A stretch of DNA of 7,965 nucleotides from Verrucomicrobiota bacterium (lineage in GTDB: Bacteria > Verrucomicrobiota > Verrucomicrobiae > Chthoniobacterales > UBA10450), in NCBI GenBank assembly GCA_003219495.1, contig QHOZ01000227.1, forward strand, positions 1 to 7,965. Direction: 5' to 3'. The notes beneath the pieces were generated by a model. That model did no database searches, had not been told where the DNA came from, and worked only from the letters and a program-made list of their open reading frames with translations. Below are positions 1 to 6,489 of the stretch, piece after piece. Every line of letters starts with the position of its first letter. The stretch's first letter is position 1. The position numbers were made by a program, and so were the translations under genes.

Positions 1-106
1 AGTCGTCGAACTCGAACGTGCGTTCGATGTGTTTCTTTTCCAGCTCCCATTCCGGGATGCGTTTCATGCGCTCTTTCAACTCGGGCGCTTTCATCAAGTC
101 GGCCAT
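1..106 (-). CDS. phhB: Pterin-4a-carbinolamine dehydratase, N-terminal part (runs off the left edge)
   Basis: The minus strand from the ATG at 106 is open to the window edge for 35 codons. It reads MADLMKAPELKERM, then a segment with the pattern IPEWELE and the pattern IERTFEFDD. This matches the usual start of the small (about 100-residue) pterin-4a-carbinolamine dehydratases, in which a short helix is followed by a 'GW-x-L/E' strand and an F-x-F-x-D/F strand. Known family role: dehydration of 4a-hydroxytetrahydrobiopterin to recycle the pterin cofactor of aromatic amino acid hydroxylases; some members bind transcription factors. The catalytic histidines lie beyond the window, so activity cannot be judged. 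It follows the glycosyltransferase on the same strand after a 53-base gap. No Shine-Dalgarno is visible before the ATG; a second ATG four codons in is possible. Confidence 0.75.
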   Translation of the reverse strand, partial: MADLMKAPELKERMKRIPEWELEKKHIERTFEFDD

Positions 107-135
107 AACGGGAGAACGAGTAACACCCGAAAATT

Positions 136-152
136 GTTTTGCAACGCAAAAC
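136..152 (-). terminator. Perfect 7-bp hairpin between two genes, possible weak terminator
   Basis: GTTTTGC and GCAAAAC pair perfectly around a three-base loop, 7 bases after the stop codon of the glycosyltransferase gene. On the minus strand the hairpin is followed by AATTTTC, a short T-rich stretch. The stem is AT-rich and the T tract is short, so a Rho-independent terminator would be weak. It could equally be an mRNA-stabilising or processing hairpin between the glycosyltransferase and the pterin dehydratase. Confidence 0.3.
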
Positions 153-159
153 GAGCGGT

Positions 160-1350
160 TCAGAGATCGAGAATTTTCCGCAGATTCTCGACCGAATCGA
201 ACATCTCCACTGCACATCGCCGTGCCTCGGCTGACCGCTTCTTCCAATTTCCGAGCACGTCCTGGACGGCGGCCGCCGCGCTTTCAAGATCGCGCACGAA
301 ATGGAAACCGCTCGCGCGCGGCAGATATTTCCGGGCGCCGCTGTCTCCCGTAACCACCGGGCAGCCACTCGCCAGAAATGCCGCCGCGCGATCGCTCAGC
401 CAGCCGGTATTCCAGCTAACATCGACACCTTTTATGACGGTGAACTCCGCAAGCGCGCTCGCAACGTAACGGCGATACTTTTCCGGCGTCGTCGCAACGC
501 GATGAGGATCGACAACGCGCCAGCCGCGCGTTTTTAGCCGGTCGCGATCGGGATCATCGGCGCTCATGTGCATCGCCAACTCGAACTTCGCTTTCGGCGC
601 ACGCTTCGGAAGATCCAGGTATTGCTCGAACGCGTACTTCTTTGAGAGGTCCGGAAAATCGCCGTCCACTTCGACCGCTCCGCCCCAATACCATTGTCCG
701 ATCGTGGTGAACTTCGGAGAGCGCGGCCGAGGCTGTGGTTTGTAAAGCTGAGTATCGATCAGGGGATAAAATGTTTTCCAATGAAGCTGTTTCGGCTGCA
801 CGGAACTCCCGCCCATCCCCGGCAACTTCGACGGCGCCATCGTCAGAAGCTTGCAGTCCGGCGCGTTCACGTTCAGGCCGATCGTCCAAAACTCGTGATG
901 GGTTGATTGCCCCATTTCCATTCGCGTCATCCAGTACATAATCTCGCTTGGGTCGAGATCGCAGAAAATCCGGCGTTCGAATTTCAGCAGCAGCGGCGGA
1001 TGAAGCGAGTAACTGAGATTGAGCAGCGTGTTCGGTCCGGCGAGTCGATCGAGCAGCTCGCGTTTGGAAATTCCGATGCACTCGAGCGCCTCAAGATCGT
1101 GCGCGCTATCTGGATTCTTGTGATAAAGCAAACCGTAGCGGCTGCTCAGCCCGTGTGCGCGCATTTGCCGGCGGAAGTTGTCGATCTTGCGCTGATCATC
1201 GGCCGGATTTCCTTCGCTCGGCAGATGCTCGAGCCAGATCGCGTCGAGCTTTAATCGCCGCAGGCCGAGCATCCATTGCAACGGCACTGAAAAATTTCCG
1301 CCGCCGTCCAAATATTTCGCGGCAAAACCGCCGCCGAGAAAGATGGTCAT
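160..1350 (-). CDS. Glycosyltransferase-like protein, probable GT-B fold
   Basis: A 396-residue cytoplasmic protein without signal peptide or membrane helices. The N-terminus has a glycine-rich turn (GGGNF at residues 16-20, then a proline) before a helix, as in the first Rossmann domain of GT-B enzymes. Residues 316-338 (TGWLSDRAAAF then LASGCPVVTGDSG) match the typical C-terminal nucleotide-sugar binding region of GT-B glycosyltransferases, where a 'D/E-R-x-x-E/A' helix is followed by 'A-x-G-x-P-V'. A basic, helical tail (about 355-396) closes the fold. The expected reaction is transfer of a sugar from a nucleotide donor; donor and acceptor cannot be told. The acidic residue often found in the EX7E motif of GT4 enzymes is not obvious, so it is not a standard GT4. 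The ATG at 1350 is the first in frame and gives the glycine loop at the right place; no Shine-Dalgarno precedes it. It diverges from the tRNA gene and is followed by the pterin dehydratase gene. Confidence 0.6.
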   Translation of the reverse strand: MTIFLGGGFAAKYLDGGGNFSVPLQWMLGLRRLKLDAIWLEHLPSEGNPADDQRKIDNFRRQMRAHGLSSRYGLLYHKNPDSAHDLEALECIGISKRELLDRLAGPNTLLNLSYSLHPPLLLKFERRIFCDLDPSEIMYWMTRMEMGQSTHHEFWTIGLNVNAPDCKLLTMAPSKLPGMGGSSVQPKQLHWKTFYPLIDTQLYKPQPRPRSPKFTTIGQWYWGGAVEVDGDFPDLSKKYAFEQYLDLPKRAPKAKFELAMHMSADDPDRDRLKTRGWRVVDPHRVATTPEKYRRYVASALAEFTVIKGVDVSWNTGWLSDRAAAFLASGCPVVTGDSGARKYLPRASGFHFVRDLESAAAAVQDVLGNWKKRSAEARRCAVEMFDSVENLRKILDL

Positions 1351-1360
1351 TAGCGGATGG

Positions 1361-1389
1361 TTGACGCTTTAGCGTTCCTCCGCAAATTA
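1361..1389 (+). promoter_or_regulatory. Possible sigma-70-type promoter for the tRNA gene
   Basis: TTGACG at 1361-1366 is one base off the -35 consensus. A -10-like AT-rich stretch (CAAATTA, 1383-1389) follows at 16-17 bases and would start transcription a few bases before the tRNA at 1404. The -10 match is poor, so the call rests mainly on the good -35 box and the position. The -35 box overlaps a small perfect palindrome, ACGCT-TT-AGCGT (1364-1375). Confidence 0.3.
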
Positions 1390-1403
1390 GCGGCTCTCTT
1401 TCG

Positions 1404-1477
1404 GCACCCGTAGCTCAACTGGATAGAGCATCTGACTACGGATCAGAAGGTTTGAAGTTCGAATCTTCACGGGTGCG
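1404..1477 (+). tRNA. tRNA-Arg (anticodon ACG)
   Basis: A complete 74-base cloverleaf can be drawn by hand. The acceptor stem GCACCCG (1404-1410) pairs with CGGGTGC (1470-1476). The D arm is GCTC/GAGC (1413-1416 with 1426-1429). The anticodon stem TCTGA/TCAGA (1431-1435 with 1443-1447) encloses the loop CTACGGA with anticodon ACG at 1438-1440. The variable loop is five bases. The T arm TGAAG/CTTCA (1453-1457 with 1465-1469) encloses TTCGAAT. The discriminator base is G1477 and CCA is not encoded. ACG is normally modified to ICG and reads CGU, CGC and CGA. It is the only gene on the plus strand and is convergent with the MBL-fold gene, whose stop lies 27 bases away. No integrase or duplicated tRNA end is visible beside it. 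Confidence 0.97.
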
Positions 1478-1489
1478 CTCTTTGCGCAC
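1473..1489. other. Perfect GC hairpin overlapping the tRNA 3' end
   Basis: GTGCGC (1473-1478) and GCGCAC (1484-1489) form a perfect six-base stem with loop TCTTT. The left arm overlaps the 3' strand of the tRNA acceptor stem. It sits between two convergent genes (tRNA and MBL-fold hydrolase), where a bidirectional terminator would be expected, but neither side has a real T tract. It could be a terminator of the weak type or simply chance pairing. Confidence 0.3.
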
Positions 1490-1504
1490 GACCGTCGATA
1501 TTTA

Positions 1505-2968
1505 TTACAGCACGTAATCGACGTGGTCGTCGCTGACGAAGACTTGGTTGTTGAATCGATCGCGTTCTTCGGATGAAAGCGTCGGATCAAGCGTCGCGGC
1601 GGTCGGAGCAACTTCGGCGCGATCTGTTAGGACGAGACGGCCGCGCGTTTTTTCTTTGAGGCGCTCAAGCAATTGCGGCCACGGCAACGTCCGGTCCCAG
1701 CCCATCTTCTTCGACATCGCGCGATCGACCGGAACGAAGCAGACCAGATCGGGATGCGTCATTTCTTCGAGACCGATCCCCTGCTCGTAACCGGTCAACG
1801 TTCCGTTGTAGCTCGCGTGGTGCGATCCTTTGTAAAAGACAATGCGCGGGAAGAGATCGGTTATTTTCACTTCACGCTGTTGCCCGGTTCCATCGGGAAC
1901 TTTCCAGGTCAGATCGGTCCAGGTGAGCCAGCTTCCGACCTGCGCATCTCCCGGAAAAAGCAGCACTTCGCCGGAATCGATAAACTCAAACGCGAGCGCC
2001 AGGCTCGTGTTGTTCGTGAAATTGTTTAGCGCGAGCGCGAGGTTGTCCGCCGCTTGCAACCAGTCTTTGTCGATCGTTCGCCAACCCTTGCTGCGCGCCA
2101 GATAATGCTCTTTGAAAAACTTGTGACGCTTCATCGTGCTTTCGCGATTCCGATACCATTTTGCGAACGGGTAACTTAGTTCCGTCGCCTCCTCTTCCCT
2201 TTCGGAATCGAGCGCATCGACGAGTCCGACCAAATCCGAAGCGATCTCCGAAACCTCGTATGCGTCGTGCATCGATTTTCGCGGCGTGACCATTTTCAGT
2301 TGGACCGGATCGGTGGGCGGCCCGAGCACGTAAACGCGCACGTTCGGCACGTCCGGCAGAGCGAACTGGTCGCCGGGAGTATGATAAGCCACTTCGGTTT
2401 CGCTGCGTTTCTGCAGAGAATCGAGAATCGCCTGTGTCGATGAAGCGTCCGTCGCCGCTGGGCCGGCGAAATCCAGAACGCTCTCGATGAAATTGGCGTC
2501 TTCCGGACTCAATGCTTTCAACTTCGCAGTCGCCGCGCGCAATGCCGCAAGCTTGCGCACAAGCTGCTGCTGAATTTTTTTCCCGAGCGGGTTCGACGGA
2601 TCTTCCGTCCACGCGAGCCAGAGCCGCTTCATCTTGATCGCTCCATTGAATTGCGTGGCCGCCTGCCTGAACCCCGACAAATGATCGGTGTGTTGATGCG
2701 TCGCGATCACCACATCGAGCACGCCGCCGGTTTCGCGTGCGATATCTTGCGCGACTCGCGTCATGAGCGGCCCCGGATCGGGCGTGCGATTGACCACGCC
2801 GCAGTCGATTAGCATGTGGAACGGCGAACCGTCGGGCTTGAAGAATCGCAACAGATGGCAGTCGCCCAATCCGTGCCGATAGGTGCGAATGCGAACCTTG
2901 CTTGGCTGCACGGCGCCACCACCGTTGCTCGGCGTCTTCTTCTTTTTCTTCTTTTTCGGTTTTGGCAT
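1505..2968 (-). CDS. MBL-fold metallo-hydrolase (ComEC-like type) with poly-lysine N-terminus
   Basis: A 487-residue protein. Residues 2-12 are almost all lysine (MPKPKKKKKKK), followed by a short Gly-rich linker. The MBL fold starts near residue 24: GLGDCHLL (33-40) and LIDCG (53-57), then the metal-binding HxHxDH motif as HQHTDH (91-96), GDA at 340-342 (motif 4 aspartate D341) and KGSHHASYNG (380-389), equivalent to the 'HHGS' motif of ComEC-type hydrolases. These residues fit an active two-metal centre; known relatives hydrolyse phosphodiesters, including nucleic acids. About 240 residues separate HxHxDH from GDA, longer than in compact members, with charged helical inserts (about 125-160 and 230-310). 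There is no signal peptide or membrane helix, so a cytoplasmic location is inferred. The start is three bases after the stop of the metallopeptidase gene, so the two are probably co-translated. Substrate unknown: nuclease or phosphodiesterase is likelier than beta-lactamase or glyoxalase. Confidence 0.85.
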   Translation of the reverse strand: MPKPKKKKKKKTPSNGGGAVQPSKVRIRTYRHGLGDCHLLRFFKPDGSPFHMLIDCGVVNRTPDPGPLMTRVAQDIARETGGVLDVVIATHQHTDHLSGFRQAATQFNGAIKMKRLWLAWTEDPSNPLGKKIQQQLVRKLAALRAATAKLKALSPEDANFIESVLDFAGPAATDASSTQAILDSLQKRSETEVAYHTPGDQFALPDVPNVRVYVLGPPTDPVQLKMVTPRKSMHDAYEVSEIASDLVGLVDALDSEREEEATELSYPFAKWYRNRESTMKRHKFFKEHYLARSKGWRTIDKDWLQAADNLALALNNFTNNTSLALAFEFIDSGEVLLFPGDAQVGSWLTWTDLTWKVPDGTGQQREVKITDLFPRIVFYKGSHHASYNGTLTGYEQGIGLEEMTHPDLVCFVPVDRAMSKKMGWDRTLPWPQLLERLKEKTRGRLVLTDRAEVAPTAATLDPTLSSEERDRFNNQVFVSDDHVDYVL

Positions 2969-2971
2969 CGG

Positions 2972-4882
2972 TTATAGCAGCGAAGCGATCATGTGAAGCT
3001 GCGCGATCGGTTCTTTCGATTTCGTTAGGCCGACCGCGGCCGCGGAGATGTCGCCGTCAATGAATCGTTCAAATGCTGCGACGCGCCGCGGGTCGGCGAC
3101 CGATTTGGAAATTGCGTAACGCAAACTCTTCGTCTCGAGATCGAGCAGGAGCGTGCAACCGCCCGGCATGTTGTAGTTGATTCCATTGCGCGGGACGGTG
3201 CGCGTTTGGGTAAGGCTCAACACGATGTTGTCCACTTCTTCGCCGCCCGGACCGCGCCGCCGCACCGGTCGCACCGAGTGCACTTCGAACATGTACCCGC
3301 CTTGCGGCGAAATCGGCAGACCGTCGATTTTTCTTTTGCGCGGATCTAATGCGAGCCCCGTGATCTCTTCGATGTTGCCCAAAAGCTTTTTGCCGATGCT
3401 CGGCTGGATCAATTCGTGAAGCGCTTTGCGAAAATCCCGCAGAAAATTGAACGTTGTCGATCTTGGCTCGTGAAAATGACTCTTCTCCGCGACGTTTCGA
3501 AGTTGATCGGCCAGGATCGCGATTGTTTTGCGTGCGTCGTCGTCCAACTGGTCGCCGGAGGGCCAGTGCAATGATTGCTCGGAGAGCGTTCGCAAATCTC
3601 GCGGATAAAGTCCGCGCCGGCGAAACGCTTCAATGATCGCGACCCGGTAATGATGCTCGTCTTCGGGAACAAGTTCGACGTCCGCCGTGATCAGCGCGCG
3701 AAGATAATCGCCAAAGCTGATGTCGATCGGCGGACAATAATCCAACGCGCGAATGCACATCGTCAGAAGATGCTGCGCTGAGCGCGCCGCTTCCCGCGCA
3801 AGACGCTTCGTCAGATCGGGAGGCAACGCGCCCGCCGGCAAAATTCCCGAGCCACCGGTCGCGATGCGCATCAAGTCGCTGATGCGCTCGCGATACATCG
3901 CGATGAAAGCTTCAAACAACGCCGCGACCAAAATCGAGCCGCGCTCATGCGGCTCGCTCGTCTTTTCGTACGCGGTCGGATCGGGCTCGAGCGGGACCCA
4001 TTTGCCTTTGTCGTTCAAACGGCCGATCGCTTCGCGCAGTCCGCCATACAATCCGCTCGCTTGTCCGAATTGTTGCGCGAGCTCGCCGAGCAGACTTTGA
4101 CTCGCGAGATCGCCGCGGGTTTTCGAGATTTGATGATGCAACACTTCCGGGAAACTGAAGTGTTGCAACAACGCTACGATGTCGGCGAAGCCCTCGTGAA
4201 ACGCGAGCACATCCGGATTTGTCGAATCGAGATAGCGCGGCAACACCGTGTCGAGCAGCGAATGCGTCGTCTCGTGCGCGATGATGTCGTGCGAAAGACA
4301 GGTGAAAACGATCCCGCCCGGCAGCTGCACGCCCGTCGGATTCGCTGACGCCGGAAAATAACCGAACACGAGCGCCTTCCGCTCCGGACTGTAAAACGCG
4401 TTCGCCGCGCGAAACGCGTGCGGATAAATCCGGAGCTGCGGCACGAAGATGTCCCAGTGCCCGGCCGGCTTGGTTTTGTCCACCCGCGTCCAAAAAATCT
4501 TTCGGCCGAGCGCGGTTTCGAAATTGCGGATCGTCGTCATCGCCACCGCATAAACAAACTGTTGATGAAACTGCGGATTACTTTCCTCCGGATCCAAACC
4601 GTCACCGCCAAGAATCATCGGATCGTCCAGGTTTACCGGCTCGTAATACGCGCCGCTCGCCGGATCGTAATCGATCACTTCGATGTACTCGCCGATCGGG
4701 CCGGGATCGAGCCGCTCCCACGAAACTTTGAACACGATCTCGTTAATGCCCGCGGTCTCGAACTGTTGCGACAGGATCGGATCAAACGCGTAACCGCGCA
4801 GCTTGCGCCATTGTTGCGAACCGCCGCTGCTACTCGAGCTCCGGGCGTTCGAGCCGTTCCGGGAATTGGAGCTCGGAGGCAT
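2972..4882 (-). CDS. Gluzincin metallopeptidase related to M4/M36 (thermolysin/fungalysin), apparently cytoplasmic
   Basis: A 636-residue protein with the zinc motif HETTH at residues 203-207 and, 23 residues later, EGFAD (230-234), which fits the ExxxD third-ligand motif of gluzincins of families M4 and M36. A later segment around 386-424 (FGDYLRALITAD, then RVAIIEAFRRRG) resembles the helices that close the active site in fungalysin-like enzymes. Known relatives are secreted zymogens. Here the N-terminus is a Ser/Asn/Arg/Gly-rich low-complexity stretch (about 1-22) with no signal peptide and no recognisable FTP or PepSY propeptide. The C-terminal 200 residues (about 430-636) match nothing I recognise and end in a probable beta-rich domain. 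The gene is the first of a two-gene unit with the MBL-fold hydrolase. A TTGACG on the minus strand at 4928-4923 could be a -35 box, but no good -10 follows. Substrate and role are unknown; proteolysis of a cytoplasmic target is inferred. Confidence 0.75.
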   Translation of the reverse strand: MPPSSNSRNGSNARSSSSSGGSQQWRKLRGYAFDPILSQQFETAGINEIVFKVSWERLDPGPIGEYIEVIDYDPASGAYYEPVNLDDPMILGGDGLDPEESNPQFHQQFVYAVAMTTIRNFETALGRKIFWTRVDKTKPAGHWDIFVPQLRIYPHAFRAANAFYSPERKALVFGYFPASANPTGVQLPGGIVFTCLSHDIIAHETTHSLLDTVLPRYLDSTNPDVLAFHEGFADIVALLQHFSFPEVLHHQISKTRGDLASQSLLGELAQQFGQASGLYGGLREAIGRLNDKGKWVPLEPDPTAYEKTSEPHERGSILVAALFEAFIAMYRERISDLMRIATGGSGILPAGALPPDLTKRLAREAARSAQHLLTMCIRALDYCPPIDISFGDYLRALITADVELVPEDEHHYRVAIIEAFRRRGLYPRDLRTLSEQSLHWPSGDQLDDDARKTIAILADQLRNVAEKSHFHEPRSTTFNFLRDFRKALHELIQPSIGKKLLGNIEEITGLALDPRKRKIDGLPISPQGGYMFEVHSVRPVRRRGPGGEEVDNIVLSLTQTRTVPRNGINYNMPGGCTLLLDLETKSLRYAISKSVADPRRVAAFERFIDGDISAAAVGLTKSKEPIAQLHMIASLL

Positions 4883-4947
4883 GTGCGAGCGCGCAGTCTG
4901 AAACTCGCCGCCCGCTATGTCACGTCAATTCGTTGTCCGGCACGGCC

Positions 4948-5418
4948 TCAACCGTTCTCCGCGCCATGGCGTTCATTAAAGTAAGCAACGAAGTCGGGGC
5001 TCAAAGCTTGACTCACTCGCGGCCATGCTTCTTTCCAAGCCGGTGAATTCAAATAGGTAATATTCGCGATGAGGCTTAGGTCATCAGGATTGAGAATACC
5101 ATCTCTGACCTGTCGGTACATCGTGTCGTAAATTCGCGCCTGCAGTACGCACATCATGATTGCGGCGGTTTTATCGAGATCGTCGAATGTCGTCATTGAT
5201 TCACGCTTTACTACCACGCGATGAAACACCGATGTCAGCCGCGGATCTTCCAGAAAAGCGATCGTGAAAGCACCTTGCTGTTCTGCAAAAGATTGATAAG
5301 CGGCGGCGCGGGCCGTAGCCGTGCCTTGCCGCATCTGACGCGCCAGGTACAAGAGCGAAATAACTACGGCAATCCCGCTGATGGCCTGCGCCAGATTGCC
5401 GATCATGTTCCAATCCAT
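4948..5418 (-). CDS. Small single-helix membrane protein of unknown function
   Basis: A 156-residue protein with one hydrophobic segment at residues 6-26 (IGNLAQAISGIAVVISLLYLA), followed at once by a positively charged stretch (RQMRQG) and a largely helical soluble domain with Trp and Arg near the end. Many environmental bacteria encode proteins with this plan (N-terminal helix, then 'RQ..Q' and a helical domain), all of unknown function. The likely location is the inner membrane with the soluble part in the cytoplasm, by the positive-inside rule. It is preceded by an attC-like right core site GTTAGGC that ends 22 bases before the ATG, so it looks like the last cassette of the array. No attC-like site follows it: 65 bases separate its stop from the metallopeptidase gene. 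No Shine-Dalgarno is visible. Confidence 0.7.
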   Translation of the reverse strand: MDWNMIGNLAQAISGIAVVISLLYLARQMRQGTATARAAAYQSFAEQQGAFTIAFLEDPRLTSVFHRVVVKRESMTTFDDLDKTAAIMMCVLQARIYDTMYRQVRDGILNPDDLSLIANITYLNSPAWKEAWPRVSQALSPDFVAYFNERHGAENG

Positions 5419-5440
5419 TGCAGAAGTTAAATTGCCAATC

Positions 5441-5543
5441 GCCTAACGAGAAACTGATAGGCCAAGGCAGGCGGTGGCGCTATCCGTTTTCATTTCATCA
5501 TTCATAACTTTTAATTCTTACTTTCTTCCGCCGTTGGTTGCGC
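5441..5543 (-). repeat. attC-like integron recombination site with a decayed left end
   Basis: On the minus strand the site ends in a perfect core GTTAGGC (5447-5441) preceded by TCAGTTTCTC, matching the right half of the site at 7782-7898. Inside, GATAG-C-GCCA and TGGC-CTATC pair into a nine-base stem with one bulged base, the kind of extrahelical base attC sites use. The left core should read RYYYAAC; the best candidate is GCGCAAC (5543-5537), two mismatches from pairing fully with the right core. The left part lies inside the end of the neighbouring gene, and the left inner element (GATGAAGC) seems lost. The boundary at 5543 is therefore uncertain; the right end is firm. Confidence 0.55.
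5485..5532. repeat. AT-rich 48-bp repeat, copy 1 (within the attC-like site)
   Basis: This segment matches 7828-7874 at about 43 of 47 positions with one single-base gap. The conserved core contains TTCATAA, TTTTAATTCTTACTTTCTTC and GCC. It lies in the variable middle of two attC-like sites. The other two junctions have a different but related filler built on AAAGTAGAAAGTAGAAA. Confidence 0.75.
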
Positions 5544-5960
5544 CAAAGCGCGATCATCGCTGAATTGGTTTCGTGTCATCGATCCGGTAAAGCATGTCAC
5601 TCCTCCGATCACCGCGGCAACAATGACATATGAGCCGATCATCGCCTGTGGTTCAAAGACATGATGGTACCAAAGCAAAAGGCCGACGCCCGATAACGCA
5701 CCGCACAACGTGCAAACAGGCCAGCGCCACAAAAACCATCTACGGGGCACCAGAAAATATAACGGGACTAATAGGACCGCCCAAATGCTAAAGACGAAGA
5801 CCGCCGAGACCACCGCGTAGACCACCACAAAGATCCAGTGACCTCTCCCCATTAAGTGCGCGTGGCGATAGCTCGCAACAAGATGCCAGTATGTGATGAG
5901 CAGCAATCCTGCGCTCCACCCCGCGAATGTGCTAATGATGCTTCCGGAAAGTCTGCGCAT
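5511..5960 (-). CDS. Small polytopic membrane protein, four predicted helices, unknown function
   Basis: A 149-residue protein with four hydrophobic segments at about 10-29, 43-71 (long, ending VPLYFLVP), 80-98 and 108-126. The loop after helix 2 is basic (PRRWFLWRW), which suggests a cytoplasmic side there. I recognise no family. The start is 19 bases after the stop of the NTF2-like gene with no attC site between, so the two may share a cassette. The last residues, about PTAEESKN, are encoded by DNA that matches the attC-like repeat at 7828-7874, so the reading frame runs into the recombination site and the native C-terminus was probably shorter or different. The stop codon is inside the AT-rich repeat. 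Confidence 0.65.
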   Translation of the reverse strand: MRRLSGSIISTFAGWSAGLLLITYWHLVASYRHAHLMGRGHWIFVVVYAVVSAVFVFSIWAVLLVPLYFLVPRRWFLWRWPVCTLCGALSGVGLLLWYHHVFEPQAMIGSYVIVAAVIGGVTCFTGSMTRNQFSDDRALAQPTAEESKN

Positions 5961-5979
5961 TGGCGGCCGTCAGCCTGCG

Positions 5980-6450
5980 TTAATGCTGTGCAATCCGTAA
6001 CGAGTAATGGTTGGCAACCAACCGCCAGTGCCCTTGTTGTTTTACCCATACCCGCGTGAAGCGAGTGTCACGCGGAACAGTTTTGCCTTTATCTTGCCCA
6101 ACCATCGTTGAGAGCCCGGTCTCCACCGCAGTGTTTTCGTACACGCGTACCTGAACCTCGTCGGTGGTGATTGACTGAAATTTCAAAGAACCCGACGTGA
6201 AATCCGCAATCACCTGCGGCTTGGTTCTCATGGTGCCACTTGGTCCTACGCCGATAAAATCATCCGCGTAAATCCGATCAAGTGCCGCCGCATCAGCACC
6301 GATCTGCGCTTGAATGCGTTCATTATCCAGTTGTCTTATCGCCTGCTCGACACTGCTTCCTTGATCTTTGCTTGTGCTCCCCTCTTGTCCCAAAGCGATA
6401 GAGCTCAGGGTAAGAGTCATGGCGGCGGCAATAACGACCGTCAGTCTCAT
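5980..6450 (-). CDS. Secreted NTF2-like protein (DUF4440/SnoaL-like)
   Basis: A 156-residue protein with a signal peptide: MRLT, a hydrophobic core to about residue 19, and a likely cut after ALG (19-21). The mature part begins with a helix (VEQAIRQLDNERIQAQIGAD, 34-53) and continues ALDRIYADDFIGVGPSG (56-72), the classic start of DUF4440 domains in the NTF2-like cone fold. It ends in RVWVKQQGHWRLVANHYS (133-150), the typical closing strands. The fold binds small ligands or serves as a scaffold; no catalytic role can be assigned. A periplasmic location is inferred. The 39 bases between it and the upstream gene hold an attC-like remnant, and GGA at about -10 could serve as a weak Shine-Dalgarno. 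The ATG lies in the spot where the right core site should be (GATGAGA in place of GTTRRRY). Confidence 0.8.
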   Translation of the reverse strand: MRLTVVIAAAMTLTLSSIALGQEGSTSKDQGSSVEQAIRQLDNERIQAQIGADAAALDRIYADDFIGVGPSGTMRTKPQVIADFTSGSLKFQSITTDEVQVRVYENTAVETGLSTMVGQDKGKTVPRDTRFTRVWVKQQGHWRLVANHYSLRIAQH

Positions 6451-6489
6451 CGAGAATTCCGTTTTCTACTTTCTACTTTGCTTCGCCCC
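6445..6489 (-). repeat. Probable attC remnant (filler only)
   Basis: The gap between two genes shares two 14-base blocks with the filler of the site at 6908-7006: GTTTTCTACTTTCT (6461-6474 and 6954-6967) and TTCTACTTTGCTTC (6471-6484 and 6978-6991). Here the blocks overlap, as if about 18 bases were deleted between short direct repeats. On the minus strand GAAGC, the inner left element, survives, and TTCTCGATGAGAC stands where the other sites have TTCTCGTTAGGT. No core site RYYYAAC is left, so this is not expected to recombine. Confidence 0.45.

Noticed and set aside
554..1081. Long open frame of 175 codons inside the glycosyltransferase gene, same strand, other frame
   Set aside because: Its product is Arg/Ala/Ser-rich with no domain, and the overlapping frame has clear glycosyltransferase motifs. 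It is a shadow of GC-rich codon use.
1404..1489. tRNA-Arg as an integration site for a mobile element
   Set aside because: No copy of the tRNA 3' end is seen elsewhere in the window and no integrase is present.
1986..2612. 208-codon open frame within the MBL-fold gene
   Set aside because: Arg-rich, without structure, and fully inside a gene with all MBL motifs in the other frame.
4883..4947. Promoter for the peptidase/hydrolase unit (TTGACG on the minus strand at 4928-4923)
   Set aside because: The -35 box is good, but neither 16, 17 nor 18 bases downstream is there anything like TATAAT, so I do not list it as a feature.
4418..4984. 188-codon plus-strand frame opposite the start of the metallopeptidase gene
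   Set aside because: Antisense shadow: Arg-rich product with no motif, while the minus-strand frame has a zinc-peptidase motif and extends much further.
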